DNA of 64,000 nt from Candidatus Hepatobacter penaei. Lineage in GTDB: Bacteria; Pseudomonadota; Alphaproteobacteria; Holosporales; Hepatobacteraceae. Under the pieces are notes generated by a model that searched no databases, was not told where the DNA came from, and worked only from the letters and a program-made list of their open reading frames with translations. Made by a program: the position numbers and the translations under genes. Location: assembly GCF_000742475.1 (NCBI RefSeq), contig NZ_JQAJ01000002.1:176767-240766 (forward strand), read 5' to 3'. Of the stretch, positions 35,644 through 44,471 are shown in pieces. Within the stretch, counting starts at the first letter, position 1; each line of letters starts with the position of its first letter.

Positions 35644-37288
35644 GCACCCTCTCTCTTGGGTTTGCCTTGGCTTCATGCCAACACTTTTTTATACAACGAA
35701 CCAACCCACAAAACAATGGATGCGGCGCCAAAGGCGATGATTTGAATTCAGGATGAAATTGGCTGGCCACAAAAAAGGGATGATCACACCGCTCTACCAC
35801 TTCTGGCAAACGCCCACAGGGCGAAAGCCCCGTTGTGAGAAGACCCACGCTGGTGAGGGCGTCCCGGTGGCGAATATCCACCTCAAAACGATGCCGATGG
35901 CGCTCAGAAATGTTCTCTTGACCATAGAGCGCGTGCACCCGTGATCCCTTAGACAACACACATGGATAAGCCCCCAAACGCATGGTGCCGCCCAGCCCAT
36001 CATGAGCGTGATAAGATTTTTTCTCCCCTTGTTGATCCCAATCGGTGAGTTGCCGAATCACCAAGGGACCTGAAGAGGTAAATTCTTCAGAATCAGCCTG
36101 TTCCCATCCCAAAAGATGACGGGCCGCTTCAATCACAGCAAACTGCATGCCGGCACAAATGCCCAAAAAAGGCGTCTGTGTTTCACGCGCCCACCGGATC
36201 ATGGATAGAATGCCTTGATGTCCGCGCTCACCAAAGCTGCCAGGCACAAGAACGCCATCAATATCATCTAGCGTTTGAAGAAAGGCATCATCCACCTCAT
36301 CGGGGTCAATCCAGCGCAGGGTTACCTGTCCCCCCTCATGAAGTCCGGCATGCATCAACGCTTCTAAAAGCGACCGATAGGCATCTTGCAGATGACCATA
36401 CTTTGCCACAATAGCCAGCGTTCCCACCGGTTCGCTGTCCCGCATACGCGTCTCAAGATCTTTCCACACATCAAGGCGCGGCGCTGGCGCCTTCAAATGG
36501 AAATAATCGACCACAGCCTCATCCAACCCCTCTTTGTGATAGGCCAATGGCACAGAGAGCAAATGCGATTGGTTCTGCGCCATTAGCACCCTTGGGATAG
36601 GCACATTGGCAAATAATCCAATTTTGTCCACCACCGTTTTGGGCAACGTTCCCTCACAGCGTAATAATAAGATGTCGGGTTGAATCCCTGCACGCTGCAG
36701 CTCTTTGACAGAGTGCTGCATGGGCTTGGTCTTGTATTCTCCCGCCGTTGTCATGTAAGGCACCCACCCCATATGAATACAGCATACGCGATCCGGCATG
36801 GCATATTTCATTTGCCTCACCGCTTCAAGAAAAGGAAGCCCCTCAATATCCCCCACCGTGCCCCCAATTTCAGCAATCAAGGTCACGTCGGGGTCAAGGT
36901 GGTTGTGCATGAAGTCTTTAATAGCTTGCGTCACATGAGGAATCACCTGAACGGTAGCCCCCAGATAATCCCCCCGCCGCTCTGCACGCAACACAGACTG
37001 ATAAATCTGACCCGTGGTGATATAGTCAAACTTGGTTGTGGGAGTCTGAATAAAGCGCTCATAATGACCAAAATCAAGATCTGTTTCACATCCATCATCG
37101 GTCACAAAGACTTCACCATGCTCGTAAGGGCTCATGGTGCCAGGATCAACATTGAGATACGGGTCTAATTTGCGCAAACGCACAGGCAACCCCCGCGCTT
37201 TAAGCAAGGCACCCAACACAGATGCACCAATTCCTTTGCCCAAAGACGAAAGGACGCCACCTGTTAAAAAAACAAATCGCGGCTGCAT
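35621..37288 (-). CDS. pyrG: CTP synthase
   Basis: A 555-residue enzyme that aminates UTP to CTP with glutamine. The synthase domain starts with FVFLTGGVLSSLGKGI and shows DLDFGHYERF and the LPFLEAVRQ helix. The C-terminal glutamine amidotransferase has the nucleophile Cys in GICAGMQFAVIEAAR (Gly-Ile-Cys-Ala, where many have Cys-Leu) and the HPE triad in SQFHPEFKSSP. ATG 37288 is chosen over a TTG at 37297. It lies 12 bp after secG. Confidence 0.96.
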   Translation of the reverse strand: MQPRFVFLTGGVLSSLGKGIGASVLGALLKARGLPVRLRKLDPYLNVDPGTMSPYEHGEVFVTDDGCETDLDFGHYERFIQTPTTKFDYITTGQIYQSVLRAERRGDYLGATVQVIPHVTQAIKDFMHNHLDPDVTLIAEIGGTVGDIEGLPFLEAVRQMKYAMPDRVCCIHMGWVPYMTTAGEYKTKPMQHSVKELQRAGIQPDILLLRCEGTLPKTVVDKIGLFANVPIPRVLMAQNQSHLLSVPLAYHKEGLDEAVVDYFHLKAPAPRLDVWKDLETRMRDSEPVGTLAIVAKYGHLQDAYRSLLEALMHAGLHEGGQVTLRWIDPDEVDDAFLQTLDDIDGVLVPGSFGERGHQGILSMIRWARETQTPFLGICAGMQFAVIEAARHLLGWEQADSEEFTSSGPLVIRQLTDWDQQGEKKSYHAHDGLGGTMRLGAYPCVLSKGSRVHALYGQENISERHRHRFEVDIRHRDALTSVGLLTTGLSPCGRLPEVVERCDHPFFVASQFHPEFKSSPLAPHPLFCGLVRCIKKCWHEAKANPRERVRAVRQPQ

Positions 37289-37300
37289 AGACAACAAAAG

Positions 37301-37678
37301 CTAAGACGTTTTTTGATTGCCAGAAGGAGACGGCGCTGGCACCTCTTTTGTTGAGGCAACACCTGCGTGAGAAGACGGTGCTTCTTTTTTCTCCAAAGGC
37401 ACGGCCGAAGGCGTCTTTTCAACCACCGCCGCTGTGATGATTTTTGAAGCCTGCACCTCTTTCTTCGTTAAATACACCAGCCAAAGATTGAGCACAATAA
37501 ACAACCCTGCAAGAAAGGCTGTTAACCGCGTGAGAAGGTTCGCCGTGCCACGCACGGTCATCATGCCGCCCATGGTGCCGCCCCCAATACCCAGGCCTGA
37601 TTCACTCTTCTGGAACAAAATCACCACAATCAGCAACATGGTGACAAAAAGCTGACACAAAAGAATAAAAAGACGCAT
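37301..37678 (-). CDS. secG: Preprotein translocase subunit SecG
   Basis: A 125-residue inner-membrane subunit of the Sec channel. The two membrane segments are about residues 3-21 and 50-70, with the conserved loop ILFQKSESGLGIGGG and the GTANLLTRLTAFLAGLF helix. The cytoplasmic tail is Ala/Pro/Lys-rich and longer than in E. coli. It is followed directly by pyrG, an order known from other alphaproteobacteria. Confidence 0.93.
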   Translation of the reverse strand: MRLFILLCQLFVTMLLIVVILFQKSESGLGIGGGTMGGMMTVRGTANLLTRLTAFLAGLFIVLNLWLVYLTKKEVQASKIITAAVVEKTPSAVPLEKKEAPSSHAGVASTKEVPAPSPSGNQKTS

Positions 37679-37739
37679 ATTGGCAAACCCCTATCTATGA
37701 TCCCACGTTATCACGGGCGCACCTCCTTGTAAACCAGCT

Positions 37740-38348
37740 TCAGCGCCTTGTGGCTTCAGGCACCGAGATCACAGCTGCCACCTGTTGACGCAACACCTCC
37801 ACGGCTTGCGGCTCTTTGATCGACACAGCCAGCAGATCAGCATGATGGTGATATTCACGCAACAAAGCCGTCCATAAGGCTTGATGTTCTTCAAGGCGCT
37901 GAGAAGATATTTTGTCCTTTTTCGTCATCACAAGGGTGAACGGTCGCTTCCCGTGCACCAGCCACACCACTGTTTTCACATCTGCTTTTTGCGGTGGATG
38001 ACGGGCGTCAATAAGCACAAAAATATGCACAAGGCTCTCGCGCGTTTGCAGATAGGCAGGCAAAAATTTTTCCCATGCGCGTTTCACAGACTTGTCCACC
38101 CGGGCATAACCATAACCAGGCAAATCTACACACATGAACACATCATCCACACAAAAGAAATTGGCCTCCGCCGTTTTCCCGGGTGTTTTGGAGACATAAG
38201 CCATGGCACGACGCTTCCACAACGCATTTAACAGAGAGGATTTTCCCACATTAGAGCGCCCCACAAACGCAACCTCTGGCAACCCCGGCGGCGGGCACTG
38301 GGCAAGGGCACGCGCCCCCGTTAAAAATGTTACCTGTGAAAAATCCAC
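37740..38348 (-). CDS. engB: Ribosome biogenesis GTPase EngB (YsxC/YihA)
   Basis: A 202-residue GTPase needed for assembly of the large ribosomal subunit. G1 is GRSNVGKSSLLNAL, G3 is DLPGYGYA, and G4 is TKKDK. The start is the GTG at 38348, placed by GAGGATGAT just before it; no ATG in frame fits. It lies about 100 bp downstream of the terminator of the small RNA gene, which suggests separate promoters. Confidence 0.93.
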   Translation of the reverse strand: MDFSQVTFLTGARALAQCPPPGLPEVAFVGRSNVGKSSLLNALWKRRAMAYVSKTPGKTAEANFFCVDDVFMCVDLPGYGYARVDKSVKRAWEKFLPAYLQTRESLVHIFVLIDARHPPQKADVKTVVWLVHGKRPFTLVMTKKDKISSQRLEEHQALWTALLREYHHHADLLAVSIKEPQAVEVLRQQVAAVISVPEATRR

Positions 38349-38437
38349 ATCATCCTCTGGAGAAAACGCTTCTCTGGTTGCCTTGGTATGGTTGTATCAA
38401 AAACCGCGCGCAAAAGAACGAAAATAGCGAAAAGCCT

Positions 38438-38572
38438 AAAAAAAATCCGGGCACAAAGCCCGGCAGTCTAACAGGGAGGCTTCACGTCTAGGGGACGCAA
38501 GGTCGTGAAAACACAACCTTATGGCTCCGCAAAGGAGCCAAACCCGAGATAAAGACAATCGTCCTTATCTAT
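38438..38572 (-). ncRNA. Structured small RNA, about 135 nt, unknown class
   Basis: A free-standing RNA gene is indicated by a promoter (38578-38606), four compact hairpins and an intrinsic terminator, with no open frame. Hairpins (plus coordinates, read on minus): 38548-38569 (9 bp with one G-U, loop GATT); 38523-38539 (6 bp, GGCTCC/GGAGCC); 38499-38520 (9 bp with one G-U, loop of four); 38484-38498 (5 bp). Then comes the terminator 38447-38463 followed by eight T. GGACG in hairpin 1 is also complementary to CGTCC of hairpin 4, so an alternative fold is possible. It lacks the SRP RNA, RNase P RNA and tmRNA signatures I know. 6S RNA cannot be excluded. Confidence 0.7.
38447..38463 (-). terminator. 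Intrinsic terminator of the small RNA
   Basis: Read on the minus strand: CCGGGC, loop TTTGT, GCCCGG, then A and eight T (38438-38445). A textbook terminator. Confidence 0.85.
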
Positions 38573-38577
38573 GTTAT

Positions 38578-38606
38578 TTAATATCGAAAAATATGGCAAA
38601 AATCAA
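38578..38606 (-). promoter_or_regulatory. Promoter of the small RNA
   Basis: Read on the minus strand: TTGATT (38601-38606), a 17-bp spacer, TATTAA (38578-38583). Transcription would start near 38572. Confidence 0.65.
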
Positions 38607-39003
38607 GAGGGCATTGCAAAAAAGCACAATTGGTTCGTTATATTCACAACCAAAAAGCATATAAAAGACTTTAATATCAATGCGTTAAGAAGAAAAGAGC
38701 GTCTGCTGCATTTTTAAAAAAACCACACCCCCTCAGCACATTGTCAGGCCGTAAAGGCCTAATCCGTTCTTGCGGTTGATGATGTTTTTTTCATCACAAG
38801 CATACCCCCCACACAAAAGCGCCACGAAGTATTTTGTGCATCTTAGAACCTTTTCTCCCAGGGCAACGTGCCTATCATAAGAAGACGTGGCGAACACAGA
38901 AAGTGTCAGGCAAAAAGCGCTTCAGATTTCAAAAAAAGAAGGTGCAGGTTTCGCCTATGTCAAAGCACAGGTCTCCAAAGGCAAAACAGAAGATGTCTTA
39001 CCG
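38607..39003. other. AT-rich intergenic tract upstream of the small RNA
   Basis: No credible gene. A 5-bp perfect hairpin AGGCC-GTAAA-GGCCT lies at 38746-38760 and a T7 run flanked by GATGATG and CATCA at about 38778-38796; either could end the pntAA transcript. An open frame from 38887 continues antisense through pntAA and is rejected. Confidence 0.5.
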
Positions 39004-40131
39004 TTAGCGTTGCGCTTTTTGAGACAAAGGCACTTCACTGTCACCGGACAGGATGCGCACAGGCCCAATAATGTCTTGATCACCGTCCTCTCTGAGGCGC
39101 CCCTCTCCGTCCCAGACAGCTTTCAAAAAGTGAAACACATTGCGGGCATAGAAAAAAGAGGCCGACACAGGATGCATGCTGCACAAGTTTTGAGGACCCA
39201 CAATGTGGACGCCCTGATGAACCAGCACCTCACCTGGCTTTGTGAGCTCGCAATTCCCCCCTTGAGACGCCGCGGCGTCCACCACCACAGATCCAGGCGC
39301 AAGACGATCCACAAGGCTTTGGGGCATCAAGCACGGCGCTTTTTTTCCCATGGTCAGGGCAGCAGTAATCACCAGGTCCATGGAGCCTACGGCCTCAGCC
39401 ATGGCCTCTTTTTGCCGTTGTTGATCTTCCTCAGAAAGGGCTTGGGCATACCCCCCCTCACTAGAGCCAGCGCGTTCGCTCAAGGTGATATCAAGAAAGC
39501 GCCCCCCCAAACTTTCCACCTGTTCACGCACCTCAGGACGCACATCATAGCCCCACACGCGGGCCCCCAATCGAGCCGCCGTCGCCACAGCTTGCAAGCC
39601 CAAAACACCCGCACCCAAAACAAGAACCCGCGCTGGCTTGATGGTGCCTGCCGCCGTCATCAATAAAGGCGCCAAGCGAGGAAGAGATGACATCCCCAAA
39701 AGAACAGCCGCATAGCCCGCCACTGTGTTTTGAGAGGATAAAACATCCATATTTTGCGCGCGGCTGATGCGCGGCAACTTTTCAAGGCAATAGGCCGTCA
39801 TCTTTTTTTTCTCAAGCAAGGCTTTGGATGCCCCCTCAAGGCTGCCCAGCATCCCCACAAGAGACGCCCCTTCCGGAAAATGCTTGATTGTCTCTCTAGC
39901 AGGACAGCCAATCGTCACCACAATCTGCCCCCCTGTAAACAAGGACGGGCCAGAAGAGCGAACCTCTGCCCCTTGTGCCGTAAAGGCTTCGTCAGTAAAA
40001 AAAGCGCCCTCACCGGCACCTTTCTCCACCACCACATGAAAGCCCGCTGCTTTGATCTTTGCCACCATATCAGGCGTGATGGCCACGCGCTTTTCAAGAG
40101 GATCAGACTCTTTGGGAACAATGATATGCAT
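39004..40131 (-). CDS. pntAA: NAD(P) transhydrogenase alpha subunit, domain I (PntAA)
   Basis: A 375-residue protein with the alanine dehydrogenase/transhydrogenase fold: IIVPKESDPLEKRVAITPDM at the start, the NAD-binding VLVLGAGVLGLQAVATAARL, and the transhydrogenase-specific RQKEAMAEAVGSMDLVITAA. The last motif and SLVDRLAPGSVVVDAAA separate it from alanine dehydrogenase. In alphaproteobacteria it works with PntAB and PntB, the membrane subunits that use the proton gradient to make NADPH. Those genes normally follow at once. Here the next 400 bp downstream are non-coding, so the partner genes are elsewhere or lost. Confidence 0.88.
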   Translation of the reverse strand: MHIIVPKESDPLEKRVAITPDMVAKIKAAGFHVVVEKGAGEGAFFTDEAFTAQGAEVRSSGPSLFTGGQIVVTIGCPARETIKHFPEGASLVGMLGSLEGASKALLEKKKMTAYCLEKLPRISRAQNMDVLSSQNTVAGYAAVLLGMSSLPRLAPLLMTAAGTIKPARVLVLGAGVLGLQAVATAARLGARVWGYDVRPEVREQVESLGGRFLDITLSERAGSSEGGYAQALSEEDQQRQKEAMAEAVGSMDLVITAALTMGKKAPCLMPQSLVDRLAPGSVVVDAAASQGGNCELTKPGEVLVHQGVHIVGPQNLCSMHPVSASFFYARNVFHFLKAVWDGEGRLREDGDQDIIGPVRILSGDSEVPLSQKAQR

Positions 40132-40163
40132 AAAAGGGTTTCCTTACGTTCATCACCACTAGA

Positions 40164-41441
40164 TTAAGGTTTTTTGGGCGTCTTTCTACCCTTTTTTTGA
40201 TAAGCCTGGGGGGAAAAGAGATACTCTGCCCACCCACCCAGCAAATGAACATAAACATCCAGTGTTTGTTGAAAGGTGGCTTGTGCTCTCAGGTGATAGG
40301 CACTCATTTTACCGTACAGCATCACCCACAATGGACTAATGGCCAACGAGATCGCCGTGAGTGTGATCAACATTTGCTGCGCAAAGGGAGAAAGAACACG
40401 GCTATCCCAACCAATAGAGATGAGCAAAAAAGCAAATTCACCCATTTGTGACAGCATGACCCCTGCCAAAAATGTTGTGGGCCAAGGTTGGCGGAGCGCA
40501 CGCAACAGACCAAAATTAATCAGGGTTTTAAACACAATAATCCCCAAAGACAAGGCTAAAATCAGCCACAGATGCGCCCAAATGAAGGATATATTGATAA
40601 ACAGGCCCACAGACAGAAAGAAGGTCATCACCAACACGCTATAGATCGGCATAATCACCTGCAGCATGATGGCCCGCTCTTTTAAGTTCCCTAAAATGAG
40701 GCCCGCCAAAAAGGCACCATAGGCCACCGACAAACCAATAAACCCAGAAACCGTGGCAAACCCAAAACAAAAAGACAGGCTCACCAATGAAGGCAGCTCT
40801 GGCCGCTCTGCTGAAAAATTCACAAAAAGAGGCACCTTGCGAGGCCGTGAAAGCCACCACACAAACGCAGAGAGAATGCCTAAGGCCACAAAAATCTTAA
40901 GGCTCAAACTCACCCACTGAATGCCGTGATCCAGGTCACGCAAAATCAAAATCATGGGGACAATGGCAAGATCTTGTGCAATCAACACACCTAAGGTTAA
41001 ACGCCCCACATCGGTGTTCAGTTCTTGGCTGGCCTCCAACATTTTGACCGCCACTGCCGTGCTGCTCAGCGCCAAAACAAACGCTAAGAGAAGAGAAAAG
41101 CCCAACGACCACTGCATAAAAGCATTCAAGGTAAACGCAATGCAAAAACTGATGACAATTTGCCCACACACCACGCTTAAGGAGATGCCCATGGTCCTTT
41201 TGAAGCTGCGCAAATCAAGGCTAAGCCCCACCACAAAGAGGACCATCAAAATGCCAAAATCTGCGAAAAGTTGGATAATGCTGACGTCTTCAATATAGGC
41301 AATGCCTGAGGGTCCCAAGATAACCCCGGCAAGGATATATCCTAAAATAGCTGGCTGACGAAACCGCTCTAATAAAAGACCACAAAACAAGGCCGCTGTG
41401 ATGACAAGGGCAATTTCTTGAAGACCTAAGACTGTATGCAT
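40164..41441 (-). CDS. Kef-type (CPA2) monovalent cation/proton antiporter
   Basis: A 425-residue membrane protein with about 12 hydrophobic segments. Early segments read GLLLERFRQPAILGYILAGVILGPSG, shown here by its core RQPAILGYILAG, then GILMVLFVVGLSLDLR, which is the CPA2 hallmark. It lacks the RCK/TrkA-N domain found at the C-terminus of KefB/C, so nucleotide or glutathione gating is not expected. It probably exchanges K+ or Na+ for protons. ATG 41441 is set by a strong GGAGG; an upstream extension to 41534 is unlikely. Confidence 0.88.
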   Translation of the reverse strand: MHTVLGLQEIALVITAALFCGLLLERFRQPAILGYILAGVILGPSGIAYIEDVSIIQLFADFGILMVLFVVGLSLDLRSFKRTMGISLSVVCGQIVISFCIAFTLNAFMQWSLGFSLLLAFVLALSSTAVAVKMLEASQELNTDVGRLTLGVLIAQDLAIVPMILILRDLDHGIQWVSLSLKIFVALGILSAFVWWLSRPRKVPLFVNFSAERPELPSLVSLSFCFGFATVSGFIGLSVAYGAFLAGLILGNLKERAIMLQVIMPIYSVLVMTFFLSVGLFINISFIWAHLWLILALSLGIIVFKTLINFGLLRALRQPWPTTFLAGVMLSQMGEFAFLLISIGWDSRVLSPFAQQMLITLTAISLAISPLWVMLYGKMSAYHLRAQATFQQTLDVYVHLLGGWAEYLFSPQAYQKKGRKTPKKP

Positions 41442-41584
41442 ACTCCCTCCCTCGCTTCCTATTGTAAGCACAATACACCTATAACAACAAGAAATAACAA
41501 AGGACCGTGCGTCTCTATAAAGAAAAACCGTCAAGGTTCATGATGAAAGAAGGATAGATTCATCACACATAAACGACAGTCTTC

Positions 41585-41613
41585 TTGACATAAATGCATA
41601 AAGAACCGAGTAT
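41585..41613 (+). promoter_or_regulatory. Promoter of tRNA-Met/efp
   Basis: A perfect TTGACA (41585-41590), a 17-bp spacer and a weak GAGTAT (41608-41613), ending 10 bp before the tRNA. Confidence 0.45.
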
Positions 41614-41623
41614 TTCTGGGAAA

Positions 41624-41700
41624 GGCGGAGTAGCTCAGCTGGTTAGAGCAGCGGAATCATAATCCGCGTGTCGGGGGTTCGAGTCCCTCCTCCGCTACCA
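41624..41700 (+). tRNA. tRNA-Met (anticodon CAT), elongator type
   Basis: A 77-nt cloverleaf. Acceptor GGCGGAG pairs with CTCCGCT, the anticodon arm is GCGGA-ATCATAA-TCCGC, and the T arm is GGGGG-TTCGAGT-CCCTC with a wobble. CCA is encoded. The sequence has the form of the alphaproteobacterial elongator tRNA-Met and lacks the three G-C anticodon pairs of an initiator; a CAT-reading tRNA-Ile2 is less likely. efp starts 26 bp later. Confidence 0.95.
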
Positions 41701-41725
41701 TGATCATTCAAGAACGGTGGATAAA

Positions 41726-42292
41726 ATGGTAAAAATAAGTGCGAACGAGCTCAGGCCAGGCAATGTGATTGAACACAAAAATCGTTTTTGGACGATTGTG
41801 AAAATGCAACACGTCAAGCCTGGTAAGGGTGGGGCCTTCATGCAAGTTGAGCTTAAAGAGCTTAAAACAGGCACCAAACTGAATGAGCGGTTTCGTTCAG
41901 ATGAAAACCTCGAACGTGCCCATACAGAAGAACGAACCCACCAGTTTTTGTATAAAAATGAAAACGCGTTAACCTTCATGAACACACAAACCTATGACCA
42001 GATCGTACTTCCTGAAGAACTGTTGGGCGAGGCGGCACCTTTTTTGCAAGAAAGTATGGAAGTCACCATTTCCTTTTGTGATGACAAGGCCATTTCCATC
42101 AACCTCCCCAAAACAGTGACTCTTCAAGTCGTGGAAGCGGATCCTTTTGTGAAAGGTCAGACTGCCACATCTTCTTTCAAACCTGCTAAACTGGCGAATG
42201 GATGCAAGATTATGGTGCCACAATACGTGGAAAAAGACACAGATGTCATGGTGAACACAGAAGACGGTACCTATGTTGGGCGTGCGAAGTGA
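41726..42292 (+). CDS. efp: Elongation factor P
   Basis: A 188-residue translation factor that rescues ribosomes stalled at proline runs. It starts MVKISANELRPGNVIEH and carries Lys34 in KPGKGGAF at the tip of domain I, the residue modified in many bacteria. ATG 41726 gives the standard length; a GTG at 41717 is also open. It sits between tRNA-Met and suhB. Confidence 0.97.
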   Translation: MVKISANELRPGNVIEHKNRFWTIVKMQHVKPGKGGAFMQVELKELKTGTKLNERFRSDENLERAHTEERTHQFLYKNENALTFMNTQTYDQIVLPEELLGEAAPFLQESMEVTISFCDDKAISINLPKTVTLQVVEADPFVKGQTATSSFKPAKLANGCKIMVPQYVEKDTDVMVNTEDGTYVGRAK

Positions 42293-42307
42293 CACCTGAA
42301 TAACCGC

Positions 42308-43099
42308 ATGTCCTACCGAACGTTTTATACACCCTGTCCCTTTGTGAACATCATGGCTCGTACGGCTTTTTCTGCTGCCAAGGGCCTCTTGAGAGATTTT
42401 GGCGAAGTTGAAAATTTGCAAGTCTCAGCCAAAAGCACCAAAGATTTTGTCTCTGTGGCGGACCGGCGCTCAGAAAAAACCATTTTTAAAGAACTCAAAA
42501 AAGCCTATCCCGATTTTGGTTTTATCATGGAAGAACAAGGCGTGATTGAGGGTGAAAAGCCCATGACCTTTGTGATAGACCCCCTCGATGGCACCCTCAA
42601 TTTTTTGAACGGTCTTCCCCATTTTGCCATTTCTATTGGCCTTTTATTAAACGACACACCTCTTGCAGGCGTCATTCTTGACCCTGTCCGTGATGAATTG
42701 TTTTGGGCCTCAAAGGGTGTGGGGGCCTTTGTCAATAAAAGGCGTTTGCGCGCAAGCACCACCACCAAACAACGCACACACCTCATAAGCGCCAGCCACA
42801 TCAGCTTACCCACCGCCCAAAAAAACTATCTAGAAACCTTTGCTAACTTTCGCTTATCCGGTTCCACAGCGTTAGATCTGGCGTATGTTGCTGCTGGACG
42901 TTTGGATGGATTTTTAGCCTATAACTTGCCGCTTTGGGATCAAGCCGCGGCGGCAATCATCATTGAAGAAGCCCGTGGGCGCATCCACACCCACCCGTCA
43001 CAGCTTCGCCAAGGCTCTTACACCGTGGCCTGCTCCCCTTCCCTGGATGAAAAGTTAATGAAGATGATTGTCGAGGTGGACACGCATGGTGGTAACTAG
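42308..43099 (+). CDS. suhB: Inositol-1-monophosphatase family protein (SuhB)
   Basis: A 263-residue metal-dependent phosphatase. Active-site blocks: FIMEEQGVIEG (metal Glu), VIDPLDGTLNFLNGLPHF, and LWDQAAAAIIIEEARG. SuhB relatives act on inositol phosphates and also take part in rRNA antitermination. The N-terminal dozen residues are unusual, and a start at an internal Met (residue 16, MARTAFSAAKG) would match the family better. It overlaps glmM by 14 bp. Confidence 0.92.
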   Translation: MSYRTFYTPCPFVNIMARTAFSAAKGLLRDFGEVENLQVSAKSTKDFVSVADRRSEKTIFKELKKAYPDFGFIMEEQGVIEGEKPMTFVIDPLDGTLNFLNGLPHFAISIGLLLNDTPLAGVILDPVRDELFWASKGVGAFVNKRRLRASTTTKQRTHLISASHISLPTAQKNYLETFANFRLSGSTALDLAYVAAGRLDGFLAYNLPLWDQAAAAIIIEEARGRIHTHPSQLRQGSYTVACSPSLDEKLMKMIVEVDTHGGN

Positions 43100-44426
43100 C
43101 AGTATTTTTGGCACAGACGGGGTTCGTGGTCGTTTTGGCAGCTTTCCGTTGACGCCCGATGTGTTGACAAAGCTGGCCCAAGCCATCGCCTCTTTTTTAT
43201 ATGCACAAGACAAACACCCTGCCTCCATTCTGATTGCCCGGGATACACGCATATCTGGGCCCGACATTGAGCAACACATGATCACAACGCTCAATACGTG
43301 CGGCATCAACACCGCTTCTTTGGGCGTTGTTCCCACCCCTGCGCTTGTCTATGCCATGCATACAGGTGAAGCGTGTTTAGGGATGATGATTTCTGCGTCC
43401 CACAACCCATGGCACGACAATGGGATTAAACTTTTTGATGCCAAGGGGCGCAAACTCACGCCCACGCAAGAGGCCGCCCTTGAAACCTTCATGACCTCAG
43501 AAGCGCTCACACACAAACCTGTGGGCGCCCATGGCCATCAAGACATCATCCCGTCCTACAAAGCGTTTATCAAGCAAACAGTAGACCCCTTATCCTTAAC
43601 AGGCCAACGTCTTGTGGTAGACACCGCCCATGGCGCCTTCACTCACATCGCACCTGCTGTTTTTAAGGACCTGAACGCCGACGTCATCACCATAGGGCAC
43701 GATCCTGACGGCAAGAATATTAACGATGACTGTGGCACCACCCACCCTCGCGCCTTACAGGAGGCGGTTAAGAAGCATCGTGCCTCTTTTGGTGTGGCTT
43801 TTGATGGCGATGGTGACCGTGTTCTCTTGTGTCATGATGACGGTACACTGCTTGATGGTGATCAGATTCTTGCCTTGCTCGCGTTAACCCATCAGGCTCA
43901 GGGACGCCTTGACCCACCTGTGGTGGTATCTACCGTTATGGCTAACCAAGCCATGGAAGATTGCTTGACAGCGAAGGGCATCACCTTGTTGAGGACACCT
44001 GTGGGAGATCGCTTTATTGCCGAAACCATGGCAAAAACCGGCAGCCTTCTAGGCGGCGAAGCGTCTGGTCATATGATTGTGGGGCAACATAGCTTCACAG
44101 GCGATGGCCTTCTGGCTGCGCTTCACGCGCTGAAGGTGCTTATGGACCCACAAAGCCCCCGCAGGGCCTTTACCCCCTATCCCCATCACCTTGAGAACCT
44201 TCCCATGGCGCAGATGGACCCCAAGACCCTGGCTAACCTTGATGCCATTCAACAGGCCATGACAAAGACATTACGTAAGGGGGAGCGTTTTTTGCTACGC
44301 AAATCAGGCACTGAACCTTTGGTGCGGGTGATGATTGAAGCACCTTCCCAAGAAAAAATCAGTGCCATTAAAGCCCGCGCTATAGAGCATCTGCTGGGTC
44401 TTCGCGCGTCTACAGCGACGCTCTAA
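43086..44426 (+). CDS. glmM: Phosphoglucosamine mutase
   Basis: A 446-residue enzyme that turns glucosamine-6-phosphate into glucosamine-1-phosphate for UDP-GlcNAc, peptidoglycan and LPS. It starts MVVTSSIFGTDGVRGRFG. The phospho-accepting Ser105 is in MISASHNPWHDNGIK, the metal loop is DGDGDRVLLC, and the phosphate-binding loop is RKSGTEPLVRVM. ATG 43086 lies inside the end of suhB, so the two are coupled. Confidence 0.96.
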   Translation: MVVTSSIFGTDGVRGRFGSFPLTPDVLTKLAQAIASFLYAQDKHPASILIARDTRISGPDIEQHMITTLNTCGINTASLGVVPTPALVYAMHTGEACLGMMISASHNPWHDNGIKLFDAKGRKLTPTQEAALETFMTSEALTHKPVGAHGHQDIIPSYKAFIKQTVDPLSLTGQRLVVDTAHGAFTHIAPAVFKDLNADVITIGHDPDGKNINDDCGTTHPRALQEAVKKHRASFGVAFDGDGDRVLLCHDDGTLLDGDQILALLALTHQAQGRLDPPVVVSTVMANQAMEDCLTAKGITLLRTPVGDRFIAETMAKTGSLLGGEASGHMIVGQHSFTGDGLLAALHALKVLMDPQSPRRAFTPYPHHLENLPMAQMDPKTLANLDAIQQAMTKTLRKGERFLLRKSGTEPLVRVMIEAPSQEKISAIKARAIEHLLGLRASTATL

Positions 44427-44471
44427 CTTCGTGCAACCCTCCTCCTCTGGCCCGATCACATGGCGCTCCCA

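Noticed and set aside
38887-39666. Long plus-strand open frame across and beyond the pntAA 3' end
   Set aside because: Most of it is antisense to pntAA, whose protein motifs are clear. Only the first ~40 codons are free, with no ribosome site and no recognisable protein.
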